Source: Diploptera punctata (Eukaryota; Arthropoda; Insecta; Blattodea; Blaberidae). From it: a stretch of 64,000 nucleotides of DNA. The stretch covers positions 1 to 64,000 of the forward strand of contig JASPKZ010003845.1 of assembly GCA_030220185.1 (NCBI GenBank), written 5' to 3'. A program made the translations under genes and the position numbers. The notes under the pieces were generated by a model that was not told where the DNA came from, did no database searches, and saw only the letters and a program-made list of their open reading frames with translations. Below, piece by piece: positions 46,060 to 58,877 of the stretch (positions within the stretch are counted from its first letter, which is position 1; the number at the start of each line of letters is the position of its first letter).

Positions 46060-46655
46060 ACATGTTTAAAAGTTTACATTTTTTTACAGTGAAACTTTAT
46101 GATATACTGAATATCTGAACCGAATTTCAGGTCTTCGTTTGATGTAATTAAAGAGTAATAGAGCTGTCAATTTATCGTAATGTTTTAAAAAAGTCTCTTT
46201 TATGAAATACATTTCTCGAAGAATAACTACTCCCTCAACTTGGAAAGATAGTCACATTGTAGATTATGCTCTATCACTTGAAAATTAGTATGTTAATATT
46301 TGCGTTTTTCTGAAGAGCGTAAATGTAATTAATGTGCAATTGACCTTTCCAACCCAACATTTTATAAAATAAAAAATACCAGTTTATTACCTGATGACCA
46401 GTTAATTGTTTGTTATTAGTATTAAAGTGGTGGGATGAAAGGAAACTACCAAAAATAATTATTTTCCCTAAAATCTCCTACGTGTAGACTGCCCGCAACA
46501 TCTTTTGCGTAAGTGAAGATCGCTCGCTCGTGCAAACAATTTTAGGAGCTACTTGATAATAGTCCTTTTGCAGTTCCAAACATTTTATTGTTATCACCAT
46601 TACATTATTTTTATTATCATGATTACTATTATTACATGATGATCATCATCATAAT
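46060..46655. other. AT-rich unassigned DNA
   Basis: No gene or named repeat is seen. An ATGATGATCATCATCAT tract precedes the SINE fragment. Confidence 0.45.
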
Positions 46656-46657
46656 TA

Positions 46658-46760
46658 TCATCGTGGACTAGTGGTTACTCTGTACGCCTCCGATTCCGAG
46701 TTCACGGGTTCAAACTCGATAGGAATCAATGGAATTTTAAGGCGTAACAATTCTGAATGT
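46658..46760 (+). mobile_element. SINE-A head fragment
   Basis: TGGACTAGTGGTTACTCTG and CACGGGTTCAAACTCG are the A and B boxes of SINE-A. The body is lost after about 100 bp. Confidence 0.65.
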
Positions 46761-47984
46761 AGCTTTCTCCAGAGGAAAGGAAATTCGCGAGTCTCGTGTC
46801 GTAGATTTACAGTACGTAGGAGAATCTCGCGCTTGAAATAAATTGCTACATAATGACTTCACATGTTAGTGAGCGTCGTTAAATGTAACGATCTTTATTG
46901 ATCTCTCCAGTAGGCGATTAATTTTTGCTGCTTTTGGTAATGTATAGTTTCGTTTCGATTTCTCTACACCTACAAATTTAAATTTGTATGCCTATAGAAC
47001 AATTATTTTCTAGAGAGTAGTTCTGTAATGTGTTTAATATTCTGTACTGTACACTTACACTAACGTCCCATGTTGAATATTGCAAGGAATGTTAAGCTAT
47101 GGATAATAATTTATAATAATTAATTGTTCTGTTATTACAAGCGATATTTAAGAGGTATAAATACATTTTTTGACATTAACCCCAAATTCCTCAGAAATCC
47201 ATGGAGTGACAGATCTCAAACTTGAAACTTTTTTTATGAAGTCCGACTGAATTTAAGCACTTTCCATTGAAGTCATACTAAATCCAATATAATTATACTT
47301 ACACTAATAAAATAAAACACTTAAATATGCAAACTTGTTAATAAAATTATTTTAAAATATTTTAAATTTGGATGTGATACATAGCACAAAAATTACGAGG
47401 TATTAAACACACGCACTGTTTATAGAAAACTGTCTGGTGACAAGTAATCTGAACTCGAGAATTGTTGACGGAAGAGCAGATTTTTAAGACATGCTGACTG
47501 TACATTATTATCGTTTATTAAAACATTCGGGTTTATTTGAAAGAGATATCTTTAAAATTATTATATTTCGTCATAGTGTGCAGGATACAATGAAGTACAT
47601 TTAATAAAAAGTTATTTTAAAAGGGAAATTGTAAATTATTAACAAAATACAATCAATGCCAGATTATTAATTAAATAATGTAAGAATTTTTATTAATATT
47701 GCATTTGACTTGTAATGAAAAACGTTTATAACAAAATAAATAGTTTGTTTAATAAATCACTGTAAACCCAAGTAATAGAGTTCCTAACTTCTCGCTTCAG
47801 CAATTAAATTCCATAAATGTTTTACCATTAAACTATCTACTGCGTAAGAATTAAAATATCGCCACTATTATAAATTAGCAGTACTGTTCCACAGAGATCA
47901 TATAACAACAGATGGGTACTTTTGAAGGAAGTATGTTAATACTTTTCGTTACATATTTAGTTATTTTTGTTTGTGTTTAAGTGA

Positions 47985-48031
<47 letters not shown>

Positions 48032-48649
48032 CCGATAAGTAGCGGAAAACAATAATTTGTTCTTTTAAGCACAGCAATATAACTTTTCTAATGATATAAA
48101 TAATCTATTAGATTTAATGGCAGTTGAAAAAGTCACTGATGAAGCGGGATCAGCTGTTTCAATAACTACGCGCACGACCTTGGTCGTGAAAGGAACCAGC
48201 TGCGCTGTTGATCACCCGGTTTTAAAGAAAATATAATAAAAAAAAACATTTATATTGTCTGAACTATTCATCCCACCGAAGAAGTAATTGCTAGAAATTA
48301 ATCCTTATTACGTGAATACTATCCTGTATTTTTGTCGTTTTCATTTTATGATGTGTACTGCAGTAAACCGCCATAAAGTAGAAAATTGACATCGAAAATA
48401 AAAATATTCTAATTATAAAAATAACACACTTAAACTACATGATACACCTACATAAATATATTTCAAACAAATTTCAGAAATATTAGTAAACGTTTCAGTT
48501 TATCATATTTATGATAATTTTATTTCGTCATAACCATGAGCCTATAAATGATACAAATTAAATTTTGATATTAATACGTTTATAAATGTATTCACTATAT
48601 TTAGGGATACATACAATTAAAATAATAAATTGCAAGATTTTTTGCTGTC
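46761..48649. other. AT-rich unassigned DNA with (TA)n at 47989-48029
   Basis: No supported gene. It includes a clean (TA)n run and, near 48168, a GCACGACC/GGTCGTG short hairpin. Confidence 0.5.
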
Positions 48650-48905
48650 CGATTTGATATGGATTATCCCTAGGGCCCAACTTTCACAGCCATAGATGAC
48701 AACAGGTATCAATAAAGTTGTATGTATTTTTATTTTTGTTTGGTGATTTAGATATCGGGAACTGAGTTGTTTTTAAGTCCAAAATATCCCCTGTTGGCTA
48801 ACATTAGTCTATGAATGATTTCTTTATCAATCATGTTTTCATTCGTTATCATAGAACCTAGATATTTAAATTCCTTCAGTTTCTCAAACTTATAATTTCC
48901 AACTG
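48650..48905 (-). mobile_element. RTE-D LINE fragment
   Basis: The minus strand carries a decayed YLGSxITNEN-type segment (IDKEIIHRLM) and the region upstream of the ETW motif. It is a further RTE subfamily, short and broken. Confidence 0.55.
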
Positions 48906-50055
48906 CAAAACAGGCATCATTGCTTGGACTACTTGTTTGGAATTTATATATGTGTGCTAATACAAGGTGTTACATTACAACAAAATAAACACTTATTCTC
49001 TTCCATTTTGTGTTTAACCCCACGGTTAATGAAATAGTTAAAACAAACGTTAAAATTGAAACAGCGCACGTAAGATTTGCGTAATTCTTGAGAAGAGACA
49101 TTCATAGTTTTTAGGATCAACGATCGCAAGACTATTTCTTATTTGCAGTTCGAAGTTGCAATATCTCTATTTTTTTAATTCCAATATGCCACAAGTTTTC
49201 ACAATTTGCATGAAAAGTTTCAGTTTTATTTTAAAACTGCAAAGGAACGAAATGTTCCTATTCTTCGCTTTTAATTATTTAAATGAATACTAGACATTTA
49301 TGGCAAATATTTATCGAATTAGGCGGCATTTAAAGTTTTGGGATACCACCAATATATTTAAGGTTAGTATTTATTTGACACCAAAATATTAATGAAACTT
49401 TTTTCTCTGCTCAAGGAAATCTACGCACTTATAATAGTACTTCTACCATATATATATATATATATATATATATTGCTTATTAATTAACATACAATTATAT
49501 TAATGCGAGGTAACTAGAATGAGAGATATATTTTGATTATGAAATAATTTTTGCCACTCTTCGCAACCTTTTAATAATAATTAATCAGGCAGACATTTAT
49601 CGCTTTAGTTGTATTATTTTCGATTAAATAGGCCTACCACAGTTTTTATACTTTTTCTACTTGTACACTGAACCATCTATTTATTGAAATGACAGCTGTG
49701 AATTATTTTTGTGACGTCAACTATTTACCTGAGGGATTTCTTGATAATCAGAAGAGTAAATGAATACCATATGCATATGAAGCATCTGTCGATATGCATA
49801 TCAGGGGAATATTGGCTAATCCAATTCAAAACTAGTATATTTAATCCAGAGAGAGTTGCACATCGCCTTGAAAGCATTTGTCTTGTCCAGTTGTAAGTCT
49901 AGATTTAAGCTTTCCACTCGAATTCCTGTTGCACATCGACGATCTTTTTGTAAGAATGAGACAAAGAGTGTGACAGTGGCAGTCCTCAGGCCGCATGTGG
50001 CTCTTTAAACTTTATAAAGTTGACAGCTCAGCCATACATAAGCTCTTCAGCAATA
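48906..50055. other. AT-rich unassigned DNA with (TA)n at 49448-49474
   Basis: No gene or identified repeat apart from the dinucleotide run. Confidence 0.5.
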
Positions 50056-50059
50056 TATA

Positions 50060-51000
50060 TATAACTCACTGGCACTATCGAAACCATAAGTTCATGGCCG
50101 CGCGGACATAAGCCCCACATACAACCCTATCCTGTACCAATCTCTTCTAATCATCCTTGTATAATTTACTTCCTCAAATTATGGTTGTCATTCTCCCACA
50201 CCTTGGCCTATTTACTGTGCGTTTTTCCTCTGGTGTTCCTACAAGGGATTCCGATACAACGTTTTCGTTCGCCATTCTTGCCGCACACATGTTCTATCCA
50301 TCGCAGTCAGCGAGACTTAACTATTCTTATTATATCTGATTTCCCATACAGATCATGTAGCTCATTGTTATGTAGTCTTCTCTCCATTCGTTTGCGTGTT
50401 AACCTCTGTTTGGTCCAAAACAAATCCTAAGAACTCCATTCTCAAAAAGGCCTACTTGTAATCTTTTCCCTTCTCTTATAGTAAGAGTCTATATTTAGCA
50501 TCCATCTATAACTGGGAGAATGACAGTTTTATATATTTTCAATTTAATGTTTTTAGAGAGATGTTTGTACTACAAACGTTCCTGTGGTACGTAATAGTAT
50601 GCATTTCAGAATTGAGCATTTGTTTAATTTCTTTGTGCAACTCATTCCTGTTCGTAATAACACTCTTCTTTGGGAAATGCCAGATAAATAAAAAACAGTG
50701 ACTAACAAGATAGATCAATATATCTGTTTCCCAGTGAACGTCTTCCTTTTTAGACTTATAAAAAACAAAAAATTGCCCATTATAGCTAATAGAATGAAAA
50801 ATTGACTTATTTTATTTTTACCACGTGAAATGGCGTGAAGACCAATATCCATTAAGAAAACAATAAAAAAATTGAAAAGAAAAGACATCTGGGTTTTTCC
50901 GGGGATACGTGTAATTGTTCCTACATGTTTGAATCTAGCCACTTCTTGAAAATTTCGCTCATTTGTCATTGACTGCCCAATTCCATTGTATAATGTACTA
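50060..51000 (-). mobile_element. RTE-A LINE 3' fragment, interrupted
   Basis: It begins CTCACTGGCACTATCGAAACC, runs to about 50664, and resumes at 50905 with GTGTAATTGTTCCTACATG to 51000. The 240-bp insert between is AT-rich and unidentified. The frame is broken. Confidence 0.7.
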
Positions 51001-51790
51001 GCTAATACCCGGCGTACGCTGCTACGCCTAAATAAATCATAACGTGTTTTTACCTTCAGTTGAACAACTAAAAAGAAAAAAGAAAACATTTATATCATAA
51101 TTATGTTTAGATACCCCATGATGTTTTCCCGGCGTTGGCCGGAAATCTACGTAGTCTGATGTACTTACATAAATGAGCTGAAAGACTAAATTCGTTATTT
51201 TGAGTTATTCGTAAAAGACTACCCGCTGTGCGCTGCTATGAATCCACTAAATTCCGATCTTCTTGGTATCAATGAAAGACAAAAATGATTATTGTGAGTT
51301 ATCCGTAAAAGATAAACATATGCTGTTGCGGCCTTTTTTGTAGAGGTTTTTGAGATATTCAATTCTGTATACATTGATTTAGTTTATTTATTATGGTTTA
51401 GGCAGAGTAAGCCATTTAAGCGTACAAAACGGCATTTTTCATTACAAAGGGTGATTTTTAAGGGACATTCCTGAACATTTTGCGAAAATCCCCATCACAA
51501 TCGGATAAACGGTATGGCAGCGCACCTTTGGCCGGGAATCTACTTATCCCGATCTCCTTGGCATCAATGAAAGACAAAAATGGCTATTGTGAGTTATCTG
51601 TAAAAGATAAACATATGCTGTCGACTTTTTTGTAGAATTTTTGAGATATTCAATTCTGTGTACATCAATTTTGTGTATTTGTTATGGTTTAGGCAGCGTA
51701 AGTCATTTAAGCGAAAAAAAATCACAATCAGATGAACGGTATGGCAGCGCATAAAATACGAACAAAAAACATGCATTTTTATATATTAGA
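51001..51790. repeat. Tandem-repeat element, about 291-bp unit
   Basis: The head ACCCGGCGTACGCTGCTACG is followed by two direct copies of a unit starting CGATCTTCTTGGTATCAATG (51257) and CGATCTCCTTGGCATCAATG (51548). Both share GAGATATTCAATTCTGT and TTATGGTTTAGGCAG. The head is shared with 40426. Confidence 0.7.
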
Positions 51791-51814
51791 TTTCTATGTG
51801 TGGACATATATAAT

Positions 51815-51990
51815 TTGAGCCAGTCATTAAGGCGATCACTTATAAAGGAGGTAGTCCATGTCCTTATGTGAAAAAAAAAGTATGTGTGTGATCCACTGCT
51901 AAAAATCCTTTCCCGACAGATAGTGTCCCTTGTGTCGTGGCATTGGGCACGTAAAATTACATATAAAGGTAGGGGTTAAATTACTGAACG
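51815..51990. repeat. Interspersed repeat shared with 33690-33880
   Basis: See 33690-33880. The same blocks appear in the same order. Confidence 0.55.
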
Positions 51991-52004
51991 ATAGATATTA
52001 TGTA

Positions 52005-52258
52005 ACTAATTCACTGACAGAATGTATCTTGGATATTTATGGGCAACGAACATGAGCTCTCCTTACATCCCTATCCTGAGCTTTTTTCCATTTATGTATT
52101 CTCTCTGAAATTAACCTCCTTCATATTATGGTTAATGTTTTTCTCATAGGCTACCTCATTCTTGGTCTACCTATTGGGCATTTTCCTTCTGGTTTTCAGT
52201 ATATTACAATTCCATGTTTTGTAATTTTACTGCAGAAACGTAATATGGAGTTCCATTT
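52005..52258 (-). mobile_element. RTE-A LINE 3' fragment
   Basis: TAACTAATTCACTGACAG opens a short, heavily diverged RTE-A end with ACCTCATTCTTGGTCTACC. Confidence 0.6.
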
Positions 52259-52740
52259 TACATGCTGCTAATGGAGAATGCTTCTGAAAGGCCTGCGTTG
52301 TATATTCCTTTAAAGAAAATTTTATCTGAAGTTTATTTCAGTCGATGATGACTGAAAAATATCACGTACAATTTTAATGTTATTACCTTTCTTAATAACC
52401 TCAAGGCCGATTTACTATGAATTTTAAAAGTATTAACATGGGATTTGTCACCAGATAATTGAATTGATAAAGTTTGTTGAAAATGTCATGACGACTTGTT
52501 GGTTCTCTCCAAATTCTAGGAAGAGTTAATTTAATTCATTTCCGAGGATTTCAGACAGCAAGAGTCCGATGAATTCTTCTAATCACCTCTAGAAATAATT
52601 TGCAATCTGATAAGAAAAAATAAAAATAAATAATCATATCTACAGACGCTTAACATTTGAGAAAAATAATTGCAGATTTGAAATGAGCACGCAAAATAGA
52701 TTCAGAAACAATTAAAATATCGAGAAAAATATTGTATTGT

Positions 52741-52955
52741 GTCTGCCGTGCTGGCTCAGATGGTAACATATCTGCTTCCTGAGTAGCGGGCCCGAGATCC
52801 TTACCTGACCGTGCTGCAATTTTAATGGCTAAATTAATTTATCTCGGAAGCAGGAGAGGTGGTGGTGTATAATATTTGATCGTTAGATTGTGCACTAGAT
52901 TCATGGATTGAAATGACTAACCTCTACGGAGTATATATGTTGAGAAGGCTTTATT
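52741..52955 (+). mobile_element. SINE-E (tRNA-like head)
   Basis: GTGCTGGCTCAGATGGTAAC (A box) and GCGGGCCCGAGATCC (B-box-like) are followed by a non-tRNA body. No second copy is seen here, so the length is a guess. Confidence 0.45.
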
Positions 52956-53155
52956 TACTGTTCACAGCAATTCGTCCGTTGGATGGGGTCGTTAAGTCTG
53001 TCGGCCTCCTTGGTGCTTTTCCATAGGAGTAGGCTATGTGGCGGCACAGAGTTTCACATTCTTTCCTCTTTACCATCGTGCCTCATACAAGACACTTTAC
53101 ATACACTACACAAATATCCTACATACTTCCTGTACACAATACATCAACTAAGTAA

Positions 53156-53157
<2 letters not shown>

Positions 53158-53186
<29 letters not shown>

Positions 53187-53723
53187 TTTTTATTAGAAGT
53201 ATTCCACAATACCGTGTTTCTCCTTCAACCCAAAGTAATTTGTCTCCAGAGGTTCCTGTCTAAAGCATCTTCTTCCCTCAAATCTCTAGCTTCCATACTT
53301 CTCCTCACTCCATCTGCCTCTTCTACTTCTTTCATTAGCTTTCCAATTAAGGAGCTTCTTTGTTAATCTGTCTTCTTCCATTACTATGAGGTGTCCATAC
53401 TATTTCAAACGTTTTTCTTATATTTTCTTACGTAATTCCGTCCGGCATTGTTTTCTTTAGGTTTCCTAGCATTGCATACTTTTTTCAGTAGAATGAGGAG
53501 CTGGCCCATTGCTACAACCTCCAACCTGGAGGACCACGAAATTTATAATCAAGGTTGTCTTCCTCCAGGCTTTAGTGAATCAACACTGAACTACAAGACA
53601 GTAACTGTTAGTTTTGGTTCACCTCGGGTACTTCATTTCCCCGATAGCACCACATATCTGGGAAGCATTCCCCTATCCACCACCTTGGGAGGTGCCGGAT
53701 GGGGGACTAACAACCCCACATGG

Positions 53724-53727
<4 letters not shown>
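53158..53727 (-). mobile_element. RTE-B derivative: 5' leader joined to 3' end
   Basis: In reverse orientation: the 3' tail (AAT)n at 53158-53185, the C-terminal coding end (53186-53445), then directly a block with CAACCTGGAGGACCACG (53446-53727). The last block resembles the 5' leader of the neighbouring RTE-B (CAACCTGGAGGACCAAGG at 56825). The endonuclease and RT regions between are missing. It is an internal deletion resembling a LINE-derived SINE. Confidence 0.6.
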
Positions 53728-53766
<39 letters not shown>

Positions 53767-53791
53767 GATAGATAGATAGATCATCGGTTGA

Positions 53792-54256
53792 TTAATACAT
53801 TTGACATCGTCCGATTCCTAATAGCCAATTTTGTCGGTCCATCCAATCTCCTGGTTGTAGATGTTTCTCCTTCATGTATAAACATATTCCCTGACTCCAG
53901 GAGGTTTTAGGTCTTCCTCTGCTTCGTCTTCCCTCAGGTTTCCATTCCAAAACAGATTTTGGTAGTCGATCCTCTTCCATTCGCTGGACATGTCCGTACC
54001 ATCTTAATTGCTGAGTTTTAATATAATCTAAAATAGTGTCTTCAATCTTCATTTTCTCCCTTATAACTGAGTTCCTAATTTTTTCTCTTCTTGAAATTCT
54101 TGCGGCCCTTCGTATAAAATCCATTTCCGTTGCCAAAAGGTACTTATTTGTTTTTGTTGTTAATGGCCAAAGTTCTGCTCCATAAGTAATGATGCTTTTA
54201 ACAATTGTATGATATATATTCATTTTATTTTTATTACTTATATTTTTATCCCACAA
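53792..54256 (-). pseudogene. RTE-B C-terminal region
   Basis: 155 codons with SIITYGAELWPLTTKT, QQLRWYGHVQRMEEDRLP and GRRSRGRPKTSW, the conserved C-terminal pattern of RTE-type polyproteins. It is separated from the RT by a frame break at about 54290. Confidence 0.8.
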
Positions 54257-54317
54257 TATTCCATTGAGGCAAGCAATTACAAATTTTCCTTTATTATTTC
54301 TATTTCTTATTTCCTCT

Positions 54318-55288
54318 TCATAACTCCCATTTTTTATTTATTTTAATTCCTAAATATGTGATCTCACTACAAGATTTTATTGTTTCTCCAGTCTCCAAAA
54401 TTAAATTTTGTTCTGGTTCACCAATTGATAAATATTTTGTTTTTTTCATGTTCAAATTTAATCCCCATTTTTCATATTCTTCTATTAATTTTCTAGTCAT
54501 ATATTCTAAATCTTCATAATCTTGTGCAATTAACAATTGATCATCTGCAAAATGTAAGTTGTATAAAGTTTTGTTGTTTGAAATAGGAATTCCCATGCTT
54601 GAACATTTTCTCCTCCAATTCTTTAATATTTCATGTACATATATTTTAAACAGAGTCGGTGATAGACAACAACCTTGACGAAGACCTTTATTTATCGTAA
54701 AACCATGTGACAATTTACTGCCAATTTTAATTTTAGACATGCAATTGTCATATAAATTTTGTATAGCTTTAATTATTATAGTCTTAATTCCCATACATCT
54801 TAAAGCAATCCATAGTTTCTCTATAGGTACATTGTCGTATGCTTTCTCTAGATCTACAAATAGTAGGTGCAAAGGTTGTCCATATTGCATTTTCTTTTCT
54901 ATTACCTGAGTAATGCAAAATAAATTGTCGGTTGTGAAACGACCTGCTCTAAATCCTGACTGTTCCTCTAATTCCATATCACTATAGTTTTTTTTCAAAT
55001 AATATTTTAGTATACGTCCATAGAGTCTACTCATAGTACTTGTTACTGTTATACCTCTATAATTTTCACATTGGTCTTTTTTCCTTTTTTATGGATTGTC
55101 GAAATGTATCCTAGTTTCCATTCTTCAGGAACTTTTTCACCATTCATAAATTTTGTAAATAATTTTCTCAGTCGTTCAAATAAATGGTCGGATCCATGTT
55201 TTAATAATTCCGCTGGCATGCCTCCTGGACCACTAACTCTTTTATTTTTTAATGATTGAATATTCATTTTAATATCCTCTATGTCCAA
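54318..55288 (-). pseudogene. RTE-B reverse transcriptase region
   Basis: Fragment 55288-55049 carries SGPGGMPAELLKHGSDHL and PEEWKLGYISTIHKKG. After a frame change, 55034-54318 carries EEQSGFRAGRFTTDNLFCI, FVDLEKAYDNVP (first catalytic Asp), LRQGCCLSPTLFKIYV and the box LHFADDQLL, then MKKTKYLSIGEPE and ITYLGIKI. All RT palm motifs are recognisable. The single frame change near 55040 and later breaks make it a pseudogene. Confidence 0.85.
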
Positions 55289-55904
55289 TTGTATATGTTC
55301 ATTTATTTCTGGAATATTTTGAACGTTATCTAAATTAAATACCCTGTTTTCTGATAGTTATGTTTTAAAATAATTTTCCCATTCAGCCATAGGTATTATT
55401 TGTACATTTGTTTGTCCACTTCTTTTATTTCTCGATTTTTTTTAATTCTCCAAGATTCAGTACTTCGTTTTCCTCCAATACATGTTTGAATTTTTAAACA
55501 ATTTTTTCCGAGCTCTGATTTTTAGCTTCCGTAATTTTCTTTCTAACTCTTGCTTGAGCTTCTTTATATTGTATTTTGTCTTTGAGATCTTTGATATTCA
55601 ACCACATTAAATATGTTTCTTTTTTGTTTGCCATTTCGTTTGCTAAGTCCTCATTCCAAAAACATTTGAATTTATTGATTTCTCTATTTGCTTCTTTCCT
55701 CCCTGAAGCTCTTTTTGTGTTTTTGCCGCCTGATGAATACTTTTTTATTATATAGTTGGTATTCTTTGCTGAGCAAATGTCACACGTAGAGCTTAGTAAC
55801 TGACCCATCTAACCTTTTCTTATCCAGAGATGATGTTGGCTCTCATTTCTCCAAACTATCCAAGCTGTATATAGTTTGTTGAGAAGTCATGGAAACTACC
55901 CTCT

Positions 55905-56776
55905 TCATTTTTTAGTTTTATTTAGCCTGTCAATTTTTACTTTGGAAATGGAAATATTATTTTTGCATTCAATAAGTAAGTGATCCACTTCATCACTTTC
56001 GCATGATAGACTCTGTAATGCCCTTGCGTCCTGGGTATTTGAACTTGAATGTTTCTTTGATGTTTCTTGATTATTACAAAATCTATTGTCGATTGGTAGA
56101 TTACGAGCATCTTGGTGCCAAGTATACTTATGAATATCTCTATGTTGGTAAAATCCATTTAGGATTTTAAGTGAATATTGTTCACAAAATCCTATCAATC
56201 TTCTACCATTGTCATTTTTCTCCAATTCTCCACATGACCCGACTACATCATTATTTATCTCTTTGCCAATTCTGCTGTTAAAATCGCCAGCTAATATAAT
56301 TTCTCTTGAGGTCCCAATCTCACCCATAATAGAATTTAATGTACTATAAAACTTATCTTTTATTAAATAATTTTCGTCCTCACAAATTCCATATATTCCT
56401 AATATAGAGCATCTTATACCAAAAAGAGATATATAAATTTTAATTATGTTTTCAATTATTGTTTCCCAGTTTGTGATATACCTCTTATATTTCTTCTTGA
56501 TAAGTACTGAAACCCCTCTTTTAGCCCTTTCATTCTTTTTAGCACCACTATAAAAATATGAACATACGATCATAAAGTTTCTATTCCTTCTCCTTTCTTC
56601 TTTGTTTCTGTCAGTACGATTATGTCCTGCTTCAAATCATCCATCTGTTTAAGGACCACCTCAATTTTATTCCTAATGCCTTGTACGCTCCATGTTCCAA
56701 TTAGCAGAGTTCGTTTCCGTAGCTTGATTCGTCTTCCTTTAATCTGACCGCTTTTCCCTATTAGGCTCTTTAGCAT
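55905..56776 (-). pseudogene. RTE-B AP-like endonuclease region
   Basis: This domain would nick target DNA to prime reverse transcription. Two fragments overlap in different frames: 56776-56570 with LLIGTWSVQGIRNK and IVLTETKKKGEG (catalytic Glu), and 56573-55905 with RGVSVLIKKKYKRY, IILAGDFNSRIGKE (Asp/Asn pair) and RLIGFCEQYSLKILNGFY. The distal SDHH-type end appears shifted (CESDEVDHLLIEC). It is not functional as it stands. Confidence 0.8.
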
Positions 56777-57267
56777 TGCAATTTTTTTCTGATGGGAGGG
56801 ACCTGGCCTACCGCATCAACCCCCAACCTGGAGGACCAAGGATTTTTTCAGGTGTCCATCCTTAGATCAGTTGCTTTCACTACAGCTAAGAGCCTGATCT
56901 GCCCTTTAAGAAGAATTTGACAGGAAAGATAAGATGAAATGATCCCCTCGGCCTCGAATACTCTAATACCATCGGGGTCGGAAAACAACAAGTGTTCAGT
57001 CCAGAGAGACTGGATAGAAAAGATAAAAAAAGAGATATGGTATGGAAGTGGAAGTAATACCATATCGGTCAATATCTCACCATGCTGACCAGTGCAATTG
57101 GTGAGTAGCCGTTCACCAAATAAGTTATACGTATAAGTTATATGGTTACTAACAGCTGCACCACGAGAAGTGGGATTGGACAATAGGAAGATGTGCAGGT
57201 CGGTTCCTCTAAGTCTTAGAATTTAAAGCAATTAGAGGCTCTCCTTCTTCTTAACATCTTCCCTTTT

Positions 57268-57600
57268 ACAACCATAATAATAATAATATATAATAATAAT
57301 AATATAATAATAATAATAATAGCTCTATTTTACCTGGGAGAGTTAAGGCCTTAAGGCCTTGTCTACCTCTCAACCAGGTTTAAAAAATACAAAAAAAAAA
57401 AGATTCTTACATCTAGTTACAATAAAAATAAATATTACATAGTATGTCTAAACTATAATTATTATTTACAGAATATTTTGAATTTAATCTATATTTATAA
57501 CAAATAAAATATAAAATATACAAGATAGAAAAAATAAGAAAACAATATTAATGACATAGAATAAATTTAACTCTGCAGAAAAAGTAATTATTTGACAACA
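57268..57600 (-). mobile_element. LINE 3' end with (AAT)n tail
   Basis: The tail (AAT)n at 57268-57320 joins GAGTTAAGGCCTTAAGGCCTTG, the reversed 3' end also seen at 23925, 57832 and 62442. It is 5'-truncated. Confidence 0.7.
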
Positions 57601-57805
57601 GGTAAGTGTATAAGCTGGTCTGCCAAAGTAGTGCGTGAATTAAAAAAAAATACATTAACATCTATCCACCCAGCTCGGAATGAAGCACGAAAAGTGCAGT
57701 GGTCTGCATTAGAAAACACACACACACACACACTTCTACTTGTTACACTATGTCATGTACCCTTCTCTGGCCCCGAAATAATTGCAAAAATTGACTGTGG
57801 ACTAA

Positions 57806-58375
57806 TAATAGCTTATTTTACCCGGCAAAGTTAAGGCCTTAAGACCTTGTCTGCCACTCAACCAGGTTTTAAAAAATACAAAAAAATAGTCTTATATCTA
57901 AATTACAATAAACATAAACGATTACATGTTATAAATACAATATAATTGTTATTTATAATGTATTTTGATTTACTCTAGATTTAACGAATTAAATATAATA
58001 TGTATAAGATATCCTATAAAAAATGAGAACAAAATTTTGTCATAGTATAAATTTAAATAAATAGACATAAATTAATTATTAGACAACAGGTGACTGTATA
58101 AGCGTGACTTAAAAGTGCCAAATGTGCGACAACCCCTGAAATCTTGAGGAAGGAAATTCCAGGAGCGGTTAAGAGAGTTGGAAGAGTATAAATCTAAAGC
58201 CTTAGACAGAGTACTGAACTTCAGATAGTAGGCATGGATTTTTTTCATTTCATATTTTTAGCGAATTCCGAAGGAATTATACTCATTGAGGTTGTTCTGA
58301 TGAAACTATTTTGGAAATATATTTGCAGATATTCATCGATCCTGTCTAGTACACATCGAAAATGTCCATGGCCCA
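57806..58375 (-). mobile_element. LINE 3' end, second copy
   Basis: AAGTTAAGGCCTTAAGACC through ATTCATCGATCCTGTCTAG. The far end matches 61900-62010 (TTTTCACCGATCCTATCTAG). It is the same family as the preceding feature. Confidence 0.65.
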
Positions 58376-58382
58376 TAGCCTA

Positions 58383-58385
<3 letters not shown>

Positions 58386-58433
<48 letters not shown>
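58386..58433. repeat. (TA)n microsatellite
   Basis: A clean TA run lies immediately upstream of the SINE-B head, as for the SINE-B copies at 10836 and 22978. Confidence 0.9.
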
Positions 58434-58437
<4 letters not shown>

Positions 58438-58439
58438 TC

Positions 58440-58742
58440 CACCGCTGTGGTCTCGAGGTAGCGTGCTGCCTTGTCATGCATCGAGCCCGGGTTCAGTTTT
58501 TCTGGGTGAGGTTTTTATCGGGGATTTTTCTCACCTGTAAGTCAAATGTCAGGAAAACTTTAAGGTCCAAACGGTCCCCGAAATCACATGGCCATCATCA
58601 TCATCATCCTTATCATCGGTGTGGGAAGCAACAGGAAGCTACCACACCTACAATTCCCTAGTATAGCTGCAAGCATAGCATTAAAATGCTATGATTGCAG
58701 TGAAGGACCTGCCTTCGGGCAGAATTACTATGGACGGATATC
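58440..58742 (+). mobile_element. SINE-B (forward)
   Basis: Head CACCGCTGTGGTCTCGAGG, a damaged B box (GAGCCCGGGTTCAG), TTTTCTGGGTGAGGTTTT, (CATCAT)n, TACCACACCTACAATTCCC, and end GGGCAGAATTACTATGGACG. Confidence 0.85.
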
Positions 58743-58749
58743 CACATAT

Positions 58750-58791
<42 letters not shown>

Positions 58792-58808
58792 TGATAAGAA
58801 AAATAAAT

Positions 58809-58877
58809 GCCTGGACGGGATTCGAACCCGGATCTCTGAGTCTGTACCTCAGCGTGATATCCATTACACTACCAGGC
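58809..58877 (-). tRNA. tRNA-like cloverleaf, probable repeat-borne pseudogene
   Basis: The minus strand folds as a cloverleaf. GCCTGG pairs with CCAGGC, a GTG/CAC D stem, CTGAG/CTCAG around loop GTACAGA, and CGGG/CCCG around TTCGAAT. The A box (TAGTGTAATGG) and B box (GGTTCGAATCC) are good. The loop gives anticodon ACA, which is not a normal insect tRNA. It lies between 13-bp inverted repeats ATAAGAAAAATAA (58794-58806) and TTATTTTTCTTAT (58895-58907). A second truncated copy (59091-59120) runs into (TA)n. It is more likely part of a repeat than a working tRNA gene. Confidence 0.5.

Larger units (their letters stand above)
53728..57240 (-). mobile_element. RTE-B LINE, nearly full length, broken
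   Basis: From the right: leader (about 57240-56780), endonuclease (56776-55905), linker (55808-55494), RT (55288-54318), C-terminal region (54256-53792), and a tail of (TATC)n then (TTA)n (53780-53728 on the minus strand). There is no separate ORF1, as usual for RTE-type elements. Coding fragments lie in different frames with at least five breaks. The 5' boundary is uncertain. Confidence 0.85.

Noticed and set aside
58809..58877. Functional tRNA gene
   Set aside because: Anticodon ACA, bracketing inverted repeats and a second truncated copy indicate a repeat-borne relic.
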